Of a DNA stretch of 64,000 bases, positions 12,001 to 24,000 are shown piece after piece. Numbering within the stretch: the first letter of the stretch is position 1; the number at the start of each line of letters is the position of its first letter. A program made the position numbers and the translations under genes. This DNA is from Macrostomum hystrix (Eukaryota > Platyhelminthes > Macrostomidae), in the NCBI GenBank assembly GCA_950097015.1, contig CATNEN010000038.1, forward strand, positions 24,007,001-24,071,000, given 5' to 3'. Under the pieces are notes generated by a model. It was not told the DNA's origin, did no database searches, and saw only the letters and a list, made by a program, of their open reading frames with translations.

Positions 12001-12690
12001 TAGTCTATTCCTACAGATGAATGAAATGGAATGGATTGCTAGTCTATTCCTACAGATGAATGAAATGGAATGGATTGCTAGTCTATTCCTACAGATGAAT
12101 GAAATGAAATGGATTGCTAGTCTATTCCTAAAGATGAATAAAATGGAATCGATTGCTAGTCTATTCCTACAGATGAATAAACTGGAATGGATTGCTAGTC
12201 TATTCCTACAGATGAATAAACTGGAATGGATTGCTAGTCTATTCCTACAGATGAATGAAATGGAACGGATTGCTAGTCTATTCCTACAGATGAATGAAAT
12301 GGAACGGATTGCTAGTCTATTCCTACAGATGAATGAAATGGAATGGATTGCTAGTCTATTCCTACAGATGAATGAAATGGAATGGATTGCTAGTCTATTC
12401 CTACAGATGAATGATATGGAATGGATTGCTAGTCTATTCCTACAGATGAATGAACTGGAATGGATTGCTAGTCTATTCCTACAGATGAATGAAATGGAAT
12501 GGATTGCTAGTCTATTCCTACAGATGAATGAAATGGAATGGATTGCTAGTCTATTCCTACAGATGAATGAAATGAAATGGATTGCTAGTCTATTCCTACA
12601 GATGAATGAAATGGAATCGATTGCTAGTCCATTCCTATAGATGAATGAAATGGACTGGATTGCTAGTCTATTCCTACAGATGAACAAAAA
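9067..12690. repeat. 39-bp satellite array, about 92 copies
   Basis: The unit is 39 bp, containing GAATGGATTGCTAGTCTATT followed by CCTACAGATGAATGAAAT. Since 39 is a multiple of three and no unit variant makes a stop, the array is open for about 1180 codons on + (9092-12640) and 1229 on - (8998-12687). Variation between units (GAA/GTA, ATG/CTG, TGG/TCG) is mostly amino-acid changing on both strands, and there is no sign of codon-position bias, which argues against a protein. It sits between the 3' ends of two converging genes. A related unit in reverse orientation occurs at 26930-27295 and 27990-28190. Confidence 0.97.
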
Positions 12691-13885
12691 GGAATGAATT
12701 GCTAGTAGATTAGTAGAGATGGATAAAATGAAATTGATTTAAATAAAATGCACTTAAGAACCAGGGAATAAAGTGTCTTGCTTAAGAACAAAGACTTAAT
12801 AATTGTAAATCAATCTAGTTGATTATTAACAATGTCGATTTTATTCTCAAGAAACATATTTTATAGAAACACAGAGAAGTCCACAGTGTTTCGACAGTAA
12901 TATTTACACATATTATAGATACATGAAGTTACAGTTTATCAAATATAGGAACAATATGATGCCAAGTATACGCATAGAAAATGCGTTCATTCATTAATTG
13001 CAATAAATTTCTAATTGAGTATGTAATGAGTGCCGGGCTAATTAAAAATTTAAAATATCAGGTAGGTGTGAGATTACGAAAAGAAGAAGTATTGCACTGA
13101 TCTTTCGTTTAAACAAAACTGCTTTACAATAAATTGTAAAATTGAGATAAAAACTTTAAAGAATAAAAGTGCAGTAATTTTGCTATGCCGCAATGACTTT
13201 AAACAACACAGCTCTTTTACCAAACAGTTTTTGGCAAGTAGGCAAAAGCATTTAGCAAAGTATGAGAAATGGTCAGCGCATTATGTAGATGACTAATTAA
13301 ATTGGTATTGCCGTTTGATAATTCTATATTGGATAAAAAATCTGATTTAACTTCAGATCCTAATCTGAAACTTGTACGTATTTACTCAAAGATTACTCAA
13401 ACGATAGTATTACTAGTTTTGCTGCCGTAGAGATAACTGAAAATTATTAGCTAAAAGTTGAAAGCCATTGCACTATTCGCTCATAAGAGTGCCTTTAGTA
13501 AGAGATGTGAAATGATTAATGAAAGCGCTTAATGCACAGTTTTGATCCTACTGTTGCGGGCGCCTGCTAGACGTAGATAATGCTTCTTCAAACGAAGCTC
13601 TATGGAAATGGGATTATTCGTATCTAAAAACCATCCCCAATCATTTTCTTATCCGACTAGAATTATTCTACAAATCTCCGTCCGGTTTTCGCATACTCTC
13701 TCGATTGCAATTTCATTTTTTCCGATGATGTTTTCTCTACACTACTGATTTGGATGAAAATTACAGTAGTTTAGACACATTTTAACAGTTTTTTCTTACC
13801 GAAAAGCTGGCAAACTCTATAATGAAAATATACTATTCTTTCGACAAACGTCTATGCATCTCGTTCAAGGACCCTATCTATTACA
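12691..13885. other. AT-rich intergenic sequence, no gene recognised
   Basis: About 1.2 kb without a sizeable open frame, repeat or RNA-like element that I can see. It lies downstream of the otopetrin stop codon and could contain its 3' UTR. Confidence 0.5.
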
Positions 13886-13889
13886 CAGA

Positions 13890-14025
13890 GGACAGATAAC
13901 TCAGCGGAGAGATGAGACAGGGGAGAAGTAAGACGGGAGAGATCAGACAAGGTGAAATATAAGACAGGGGAGAGATAAGACAAGGGAGAGAGGAGACACG
14001 GGAAAGGGTGAGACACGGGATATTA
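13890..14025. repeat. Short degenerate copy of the 16-bp minisatellite
   Basis: On the minus strand this reads as about eight imperfect units of the CATCTCTCCCGTGTCT type. It lies just past the otopetrin stop, so may be transcribed. Confidence 0.75.
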
Positions 14026-14160
14026 GGGTAGAGGTTTTGGAAATGGCCAGGAGGCCGGATTCCGAAGTTCTGCGAACCGTCGCTGGCCTGAAGAATCGCT
14101 GGCGGAGTCTGATCATAGTCTAACTGATTACCGACACTAGGACGAAAGCCCTTTTCCACA

Positions 14161-15086
14161 CTAGACAGACTTGAACCTGTAGACCTCCTTCCACACATTG
14201 GCCAGCAAGGCGACACTGTGGAATCGGTACAGGCAGTGCAACGGAAGGCTGACCCTTTCAACCATAGACAGTGCCGCGGGCTGGTCAGGTGACGACGCTG
14301 ATTCCACGGTCAGATGCCTCGCTGGCTCCGCCGCGGCAAACATAATCAGGGCGATGTTGGCCAGAAGCAGGTAGGTCACGAGTTCGCGCCCCGGTTTCTC
14401 CTTGGCGTGCAAGGCCTTGTAGCACCGCCTGCGCCTGGCTGTACAGAGCAGGGCCGTTTGTGCCGCCGCCTGCAACGGATGCCCCAGACAAGTGAGCAGT
14501 CGATGAGCAGAGATAGGCTGAAAACCCGCCGACAAAGTCAGGCCAGCAAGCCAGTAGAGGCACACGCCAGAGAAGCTCAGGAGTTGAATGCATTCGTCCA
14601 GCGGGGGCCAGGCCATCGACAGCTGACGCCGCCTGGAGACGGCGTACATCAGATCGGCGGTGCGAGGAAAAGCAGCCAAGACCGCTGCTAGGCATGCAGT
14701 CAGCAGTAGCAGCTCGCTGCAATGCGAGACCAACGACGCCGCCCGACGGTATCGACTCTGCTGGGCCAGGGCGGCCGCAGTCAGGAGTGCCACCGCCGAG
14801 CAGACCAGCGAGGCCAGGCCGAGGAACAGGCCGCGGTGGGAGCCGGAGCAGGTGCTGCGACGGTGGCGACGGCGAGTTGATAGCAGTCGATGCGGACTGC
14901 GCTGATCATTCATCGCTAAATTTGCAGCCGCGGCAATTGCGGCTGTGCCTTCAACATCGATGTAGTCTTCTTCTTCCTCTTCGTCCTCGTCTTCTTCGTT
15001 ATCATGGACTCCTGGGACAGTTGTGGAAGAATCCAGCAGAGGCTGACGTAGTTTCCCAACGTTTTGCCACACAGTGCACAGAATTG
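14161..15086 (-). CDS. Otop: Otopetrin last coding exon
   Basis: The acceptor TTTGTCTCCTATTCCGCAG ends at 15087; the exon starts with two bases that complete a codon from the previous exon. It encodes the end of the TM after PYLYP, an acidic linker (EEDEDEEEEED), several hydrophobic segments, the KPGRELVTYLLLANIAL helix and the family's C-terminal YRFHSVALLANVW motif; stop at 14161-14163. Confidence 0.9.
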
Positions 15087-18000
15087 CTGCGGAATAGGAG
15101 ACAAAGTTGAAACGCATGAGTAGGGTCAAACCATCTGTTTAACCATTCAAACCATTGGGTTTGTCCTACTCAAACCATTGGGTTTGTCCTACTCAAACCA
15201 TTGGGTTTGTCCTACTCAAACCATTGGGTTTGTCCTACTCAAACCATTGGGTTTGTCCTACTCAAACCATTGGGTTTGTCCTACTCAAACCATTGGGTTT
15301 ATCCTACTCAAACCATTGGGTTTATCCTACTCAAACCATTGGGTTTGTCCTACTCAAACCATTGGGTTTGTCCTACTCAAACCATTGGGTTTATCCTACT
15401 CAAACCATTGGGTTTGTCCTACTCAAACCATTGGGTTTGTCCTACTCAAACCAATTGGTTTATCCTACTCAAACCATTCGATTGATTTAGCTGAAACAGC
15501 AAGTCATGAACTCACCAGCGCTGAGTGCGCAGTACTGCACGGTGACAGGGTACAAGTAGGGGTCACTGCGTACAATCATGCCCCTGATCACGCTGTCAGT
15601 TTCAGTTGCACAAGAGCTGTTGCTGACTCGAGCTGGGGTCATGGTGGTAGTCGATACTGTGGCGTTCAACTCAGCTGATGAGCGCATAGCTGTTGCTGGG
15701 TCGCTAGCGTCTAGCAAGACAGTTCGAAGCCAAACACAGGCGTTAGTTGCTACCAGATGGGCTAGGCCTAGCCTAGCAACCACTTTGTACTTTTGGATGC
15801 ACATCTGTCGGCGAGAAAAGTTATTTGTTTTAGAAAATAATATGAAGGACTGGTTTAAAGAATTTAATTATAACGCGTAGACTACTGCGGTAATTAAATT
15901 CTAGCCCATAGACTACTGCGGCAATTAAAGTCTAACCCATAGACTATTGCGGTAATTAAATTCTAGCCCATAGACTACTGCGGCAATTTAAGTCTAACCC
16001 ATAGACTATTGCGGTAATTAAATTCTAGCCCATAGACTACTGCGGCAATTAAAGTCTAACCCATAGACTACTGCGGTAATTAAATTCTAGCCCATAGACT
16101 ACTGCGGCAATTTAAGTCTAACCCATAGACTATTGCGGTAATCAAAGTCTAACCCATAGACTATTGCGGTAATCATAGTCTAACCCATAGACTATTGCGG
16201 TAATCAAAGTCTAACCCATAGACTATTGCGGTAATCAAAGTCTAACCCATAGACTATTGCGGTAATCAAAGTCTAACCCAGAGACTATTGCGGTAATCAA
16301 AGTCGAACCCATAGACTATTGCGGTAATCAAAGTCTAACCCAAAGACTATTGCGGTAATCAAAGTCTAACCCATAGATTATTGCGGTAATCAAAGTCTAA
16401 CCCATAGACTATTGCGGTAATCAAAGTCTAACCCATAGACTATTGCGGTAATCAAAGTCTAACCCAGAGACTATTGCGGTAATCAAAATCGAACCCATAG
16501 ACTATTGCGGTAATCAAAGTCTAACCCATAGACTATTGCGGTAATCAAAGTCTAACCCATAGGCTATTGCGGTAATCAAAGTCTAACCCAGAGACTATTG
16601 CGGTAATCAAAATCGAACCCATAGACTATTGCGGTAATCAAAGTCTAACCCATAGACTATTGCGGTAATCAAAGTCTAACCCATAGATTGTCTAATCCAT
16701 AGACTATTGCGGTAATCAAAGTCTAACAATCAAGTTTTCCCATAGACTACCTTATGCATTTTATCTAGCTTTATGAAGCACTCTAGTAGCAGTAGGATTA
16801 TCAGAAAATTAACGCTCTTTATAATAATATGAAGATAATGCCAAAGTTATTACAAGTGTAAAAATGCGTTCATACATCTCCAAACTACTATCAACCGGAG
16901 AGAAAAATAAAGAAACTCTATAGATAAAGATAAAGAATGAGGGGACACTAAAACACACACACACATAGCAACTAAACTGTACATTCATTTCGCTTGAACT
17001 CGGTTAAAAAGTCTAATTAGGGGAGTGGCGAAATCGCCCAGGCTCCGCCGTCAAAAGCGAATGAAAGACGAAGGACACTCAAAAAAGAAAGAGGATCAAG
17101 TTGAGAGTAGTCGATTGAAAAAGCTAAAGCGATGAGCTGATGGGGTATAGCAAAGTTAGCGTTAGGGTAGGAAACTACTTTACCAGCCTCCACTATTTAC
17201 AAAGTCCTTCTCTAAGTTGAAAAGAGGTTTTAAATCTCACTTTCACCCAGCTCTTATAGCTAGTCGTCCTTCTAATCCCGTCCATTCACCAGTTTTTCTT
17301 TTGAGCATAGAGTGTGGTCCATGCAGGTTGGAGTTAACTCTATAGACTAGACTGCTATTTCATATACTTCGCTGTACCGTAACAAAACACTTGAATTTTT
17401 TAATTGGATTTTCTTGAATTTTTTAAACAGTCTATTTAAATCAAATGGAATCATTTTTAATGTTCCTATAAGTTATTTACAAATAATTAGACAAACTCAC
17501 CTTAGCATTCATGAAGAAAACAAAATTGAGTTGTACAAAGGTGAAGACAATAGCTAGTGCCGCGCGAACTGGCACTACCGGATTCGAACACACGGCCAAA
17601 CTTGATCCGTGCTGAAGGCTAGCGGCAAGTGACATACCGTCCCGGATCATTGAGGCAATGCCGAACGCTGAAGTTTTAAGTATAACAGAATATTTTATAA
17701 AAACTCAATTGTTTAAACCATTTTTGTGTGCACATGCGCATGCATCCGTGTGTCTAGAACTGTACACTGCAGTATGGTTCAGTCTAGGAGAGTGTGTACA
17801 CTGCTAGTGTTCAGTCTAGGAGAGTGTGTACACTGCTAGTGTTCAGTCTAGGAGAGTGTGTACACTGCTAGTGTTCAGTCTAGGAGAGTGTGTACACTGC
17901 TAGTGTTCAGTCTAGGAGAGTGTGTACACTGCTAGTGTTCAGTCTAGGAGAGTGTGTACACTGCTAGTGTTCAGTCTAGGAGAGTGTGTACACTGTAGTC

Positions 18001-21000
18001 TATGGTTCAGTCTAGGAGAGTGTGTACACTGTAGTCTATGGTTCAGTCTAGAAGTGTGTACACTGTAGTCAATGGTTCAGTCTAGAAGTGTGTACACTGT
18101 AGTCTATGGTTCAGTCTAGGAGAGTGTGTACACTGCAGTATGGTTCAGTCTAGGAGAGTGTGTACACTGCAGTATGGTTCAGTCTAGGAGAGTGTGTACA
18201 CTGTAGTCTATGGTTCAGTCTAGGAGAGTGTGTACACTGTAGTCTAGTGTTCAGTCTAGGAGAGTGTGTACACTGTAGTCTATGGTTCAGTCTAGAAGTG
18301 TGTACACTGTAGTCTATGGTTCAGTCTAGGAGAGTGTGTACACTGCAGTATGGTTCAGTCTAGAAGTGTGTACACTGTAGTCTATGGTTCAGTCTAGGAG
18401 AGTGTGTACACTGTAGTCTATGGTTCAGTCTAGAAGTGTGTACACTGTAGTCTATGGTTCAGTCTAGGAGAGTGTGTACACTGTAGTCTATGGTTCAGTC
18501 TAGGAGAGTGTGTACACTGTAGTCTATGGTTCAGTCTAGAAGTGTGTACACTGTAGTCTATGGTTCAGTCTAGGAGAGTGTGTACACTGTAGTCTATGGT
18601 TCAGTCTAGAAGTGTGTACACTGTAGTCAATGGTTCAGTCTAGAAGTGTGTACACTGTAGTCTATGGTTCAGTCTAGGAGAGTGTGTACACTGCAGTATG
18701 GTTCAGTCTAGGAGAGTGTGTACACTGCAGTATGGTTCAGTCTAGGAGAGTGTGTACACTGTAGTCTATGGTTCAGTCTAGGAGAGTGTGTACACTGTAG
18801 TCTATGGTTCAGTCTAGGAGAGTGTGTACACTGTAGTCTAGTGTTCAGTCTAGGAGAGTGTGTATACTGTAGTCTAGGGTTCCTTCGGACCGCCCTGCAG
18901 ATAAGTAGTCTATGGTTCAGTCTAGGATAGAGTATATTGGGACAAATTCAGTTATATCGTACAGTGAAGAGTAGGGACAATAAATAAATAGAGGATTTCA
19001 TAAAAACGCGAAAAATCATCGTTTGGTTTTGAGTACTGAATATACGCTGACACGCCCGTCTCGATCATTAAACTGAGGAAATATACTGAGTGCTAAAATC
19101 AATAATTTTTCCTCAGCTTAGCTAGCTGTACATTTAGCTATAAATAGTTGCTAAAGCTAATAAAATCTCCCTTTGAGCTGCTAAACTGTGCCGCAAATTA
19201 AAAAGACAAAGCACTTAGATTATGTGAATTTACACCATTGCACAGAGACAGATACTCGTTGATAAAAGGCTGTAAGTGTCCTTTTCTCCTATACTGCCTA
19301 TTGCTTTAAGTCAATGGTCGTAAAATATTGACAACTGCCGCTGAGCACAGTGCGTGAGTCACCAATACGAAGGTGGTAATAAAACGTATATACGATATAT
19401 TAGTGTCTGTCTAGTAGTTGCATGTTGAAAAGAAAATTTTGATCCCTATACCGAAAAATACCGAATTTCCATTTCATTCAAGATGGTTTTCGTTTATTTT
19501 AGTTTTGAAAATAAACTTTTTTTGTTTTACTGAACCTTTCTTTGAGCACAGCTCACGTCAGCTAAAGCACGCAGACACGCAAAGCTTTCAAATCAAACAG
19601 AAAATACTAAAACTTTGTCAATCGAAATGGAAATAGCTAGCATGTGTTTTTCAGCTAAAAGTACATCAGAATTTCAAAGCCTACGTATATTTTTACTCGA
19701 GATATGATTGGCTAGACCAGAGAAGGGAGCCGACATAGCGGAGAGAAAAGAAGGGTGTGAAAACCCCGGGACGGCGCCAGTGTGGGTTTTAACAGCGATC
19801 GATAAATGGAGGGTAGGAAGAAAATGTGCATGGCTAGGCCACACTGGATGCGGTTTGCGCGAAGGGGGCACAGATAAATAGATAATTATTGCGTAGGCAA
19901 GGCAGGCAAACGACGGGCTATTGAAGGAATGGTGCAGTGTATAATTTTTATCACACTTAATGTAATTCGTACATATCCATTAAAGTCGGATGTCCCCAAA
20001 GATTGTCCCTCATCTTGAGATTCTTGACTCAATTTTTGATTAGCACCATGGAAGGGAATACATTAAATAGTGTACATTAACTTGATGAGATTTGAATAAA
20101 TAGCAAATATTAAAGGGGAATCATAATTTCGAAAGTATAGTTACATGTGCGGGAGGGCTGTGGGCACTAGTCTACCCATTTCGTTGATTCCTGAACACAC
20201 ACGCACACAAATACTGTTCGCAGACACACACAGAGGTGTCTACAATTTACATCTGCCGTGACTTTCTCATAGCATTGCAGTATACAATTTCAATGTGCGT
20301 TGGAGGTTGGCCCTCAAGGGCGTAAATTGAACGACAAGCCCCCAAGCCTTCTCCCCGCGGCTGCGCCCCAAATAAATGTGGCCAAACCGCAGAATCGAGC
20401 TCAGAGACCTTGGTGCGAGAGGCAAACGTGTTAACCGCTCAGCCACTTACCCTCAGATTAAAAGAGTATGTCAACTTAAGGCTGTAGAGTCTAAGGTCGA
20501 TTCCTCGAACCAAAGCAGTAGCTGGTCATCAAGACGAAAACGTCGAGACAGCCCTAAGTTGACATCCCCTTTGTCTCAACTGAACGTATTGTAAATAAAA
20601 GCATGCCCCATCTTTCATTGACTAGGCTTACTAAACATCACTTTTCTCAAGCATCTCAGAGTGGAAAGAAAACCGTAAGACAAGGCGAAGAAAAAATTGG
20701 TTGGTCAAAACATCACCGAACTCGATGCAGCTCCGATTGCGTAATAAGCTTGTCATGCTTATAACACAACTCACTACTATACTCTGAACTAGACATGATG
20801 AGAAAAACAAGAGCTTGATGAAGCGAAAAACACAGGAAAGGTAGAGCGAGGATGTTAAGAATGCTAGCAATGTGATGTTGAATGCGAGGCGACAACATGA
20901 GACGGGGCGCTGAGCACTGGACTGGGCAGATTGTTGCGTAACTGACCAACGGACTGTTCGAAGATTTGCATTCGGTTCCATCACGTCATTGGATTCTGAT

Positions 21001-24000
21001 TTGGAAAAAAATCTGTGACAGAACCAGACACAACATGTAAATACTGATGAAGCAAAGGGGTTTTTGGTTAGGACACAAAAATAATTTGCATTTGAAAACT
21101 TTGTCAATACCAGAACTGTACATCAGGTAATTCCATAGGAGGCAACTTGGCAGTGACATTGCAAGGAGGCTAGTGTGACACTCTTAGTATTACATAAGGA
21201 TTACTTAACTTAGTATTGACGAATCTCATGCCATGCTTCAGGTTTATTTAGTTCTGTTTTGTGGCACAGTTCATGCCCCCATCTCTCATCTCTCCCTCAT
21301 CTCTCATCTCTCCCTCAACTCTCATCTCTACCTCAACTCTCATCTCTCCCTCAACTCTCATCTCTCCCTCATCTCTCATCTCTCCCTCATCTCTCATCTC
21401 TCCCTCATCTCTCATCTATCTCTCCCTCATCTCTCATCTCTCCCTCAACTCTCATCTCTACCTCAACTCTCATCTCTACCTCAACTCTCATCTCTCCCTC
21501 AACTCTCATCTCTACCTCAACTCTCATCTCTACCTCAACTCTCATCTCTACCTCAACTCTCATCTCTACCTCAACTCTCATCTATCTCTCCCTCATCTCT
21601 CATCTCTCCCTCAACTCTCATCTATCTCTCCCTCATCTCTCATCTCTCCCTCAACTCTCATCTCTCCCTCAACTCTCATCTCTCCCTCAACTCTCATCTC
21701 TACCTCAACTCTCATCTCTACCTCAACTCTCATCTCTCCCTCATCTCTCATCTCTCCCTCATCTCTCATCTCTCCCTCAACTCTCATCTATCTCTCCCTC
21801 ATCTCTCATCTCTCCCTCAACTCTCATCTCTACCTCAACTCTCATCTCTCCCTCAACTCTCATCTCTCCCTCAACTCTCATCTCTCCCTCAACTCTCATC
21901 TCTCCCTCATCTCTCATCTCTCCCTCATCTCTCATCTCTCCCTCATCTCTAATCTATCTCTACCTCATCTCTCATCTCTCCCTCAACTCTCATCTCTACC
22001 TCAACTCTCATCTCTACCTCAACTCTCATCTCTACCTCAACTCTCATCTCTACCTCAACTCTCATCTCTACCTCAACTCTCATCTCTACCTCAACTCTCA
22101 TCTCTACCTCAACTCTCATCTATCTCTCCCTCATCTCTCATCTCTCCCTCAACTCTCATCTATCTCTCCCTCATCTCTCATCCTCTCCCTCAACTCTCAT
22201 CTCTCCCTTAACTCTCATCTCTCCCTCAACTCTCATCTCTACCTCAACTCTCATCTCTACCTCAACTCTCATCTCTCCCTCATCTCTCATCTCTCCCTCA
22301 TCTCTCATCTCTCCCTCAACTCTCATCTATCTCTCCCTCATCTCTCATCTCTCCCTCAACTCTCATCTCTCCCTCAACTCTCATCTCTCCCTCAACTCTC
22401 ATCTCTCCCTCATCTCTCATCTCTCCCTCATCTCTCATCTCTCCCTCATCTCTCATCTATCTCTCCCTCATCTCTCATCTCTCCCTCAACTCTCATCTCT
22501 ACCTCAACTCTCATCTCTACCTCAACTCTCATCTCTCCCTCATCTCTCATCTCTCCCTCATCTCTCATCTCTCCCTCAACTCTCATCTATCTCTTCCTCA
22601 TCTCTCATCTCTCTCTCAACTCTCATCTCTCCCTCAACTCTCATCTCTCCCTCAACTCTCATCTCTACCTCAACTCTCATCTCTACCTCAACTCTCATCT
22701 CTCCCTCATCTCTCATCTCTCCCTCATCTCTCATCTCTCCCTCAACTCTCATCTATCTCTCCCTCATCTCTCATCTCTCCCTCAACTCTCATCTCTACCT
22801 CAACTCTCATCTCTCCCTCAACTCTCATCTCTCCCTCAACTCTCATCTCTCCCTCAACTCTCATCTCTCCCTCATCTCTCATCTCTCCCTCATCTCTCAT
22901 CTCTCCCTCATCTCTCATCTCTCCCTCAACTCTCATCTCTCCCTCATCTCTCATCTCTCCCCATCTCTCATCTCTCCCTCATCTCACATCTCTCCCTCAT
23001 CTCTAATCTCTCCCTCATCTCTCATCTCTCCCTCATCTCTCATCTCTCCCTCATCTCTCATCTCTCCCTCATCTCTCATCTCTCCCTCATCTCTCATCTC
23101 TCCTTCATCTCTCATCTCTCCCTCAACTCTCATCTCTACCTCATCTCCCATCTCTCCCACATTTCCCATCTCTCCCACATCTCCCATCTCTCCCACATTT
23201 CCCATCTCTCCCACATCTCCCATCTCTCCCACATCTCCCATCTCTCCCACATTTCCCATCTCTCCCACATCTCCCATCTCTCCCACATCTCCCATCTCTC
23301 CCACATCTCTCTTCTCTCCCACATCTCCCATCTCTCCCACATCTCCCATCTCTCCCACATCTCTCTTCTCTCCCACATCTCCCATCTCTCCCACATCTCC
23401 CATCTCTCCCATATCTCTCTTCTCTCCCACATCTCTCTTCTCTCCCTCTCGTCCCTCCCTCATCTCTCTTCTCTCTCTTCTCTCCCTCTCGTCCCTCCCT
23501 CATCTCTCTTCTCTCTCTTCTCTCCCTCTCGTCCCTTCCTCAACTCTCTTCTCTCTCTTCTCACTCTTCTCTCCTTCATCCCTCATCTTTCCATTCATTA
23601 ACTCTCCATTCTCTTTTACTCTTTTTCTTTCCTACTCTCTCCCTTTCTTTCATTACCTTTCCCTCTATTAATCTCGATTCATTTTAAACAGAGGCTAAAA
23701 ATTATCTTAAACAATGGGTTCACCTTAAATTAAAAATAATTAACAGAAAAAAGTTAATGTATTTCTAGCAGATTATCAATAAATTAATCGATTGCATAAT
23801 ACTCATCAACTGTTTCCAACTAACTAGATTAGCAATCAATAGAGTGGCATTTCATCCACTCTTTACCATGAAGCCTTTAAACTGCTTTACCTGAGGACAA
23901 AAGCATATGGACACCTGATATCCCTCAGGTTTATGAGTATGAAGATATGAGTATCTACGAGAAGCTAGAAAATGATGACTCATAAAAAGCGATTTGCCTG

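Noticed and set aside
9092-12640. Open frame of 1182 codons on + (and 1229 on -)
   Set aside because: Satellite artefact: unit length is a multiple of three without stops, variation is not codon-like, and both strands are equally open.
14314-15110. Frames of 125, 81 and 138 codons on +
   Set aside because: Antisense shadows of the otopetrin last exon.
17560-17660. tRNA-like string GTGTTCGAATCC on the minus strand
   Set aside because: It lies within an otopetrin exon whose frame and phase are well supported; no cloverleaf can be drawn.
20631-21107. 158-codon minus-strand frame in an otopetrin intron
   Set aside because: No family signature, overlapping alternative frame, Cys/Phe/Ser-rich composition; kept only as an unrecognised stretch.
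21233-23601. Open frames of up to 780 codons over the 18-bp array
   Set aside because: Same cause; several frames are open at once and the product is a plain Ser/Leu/His repeat.
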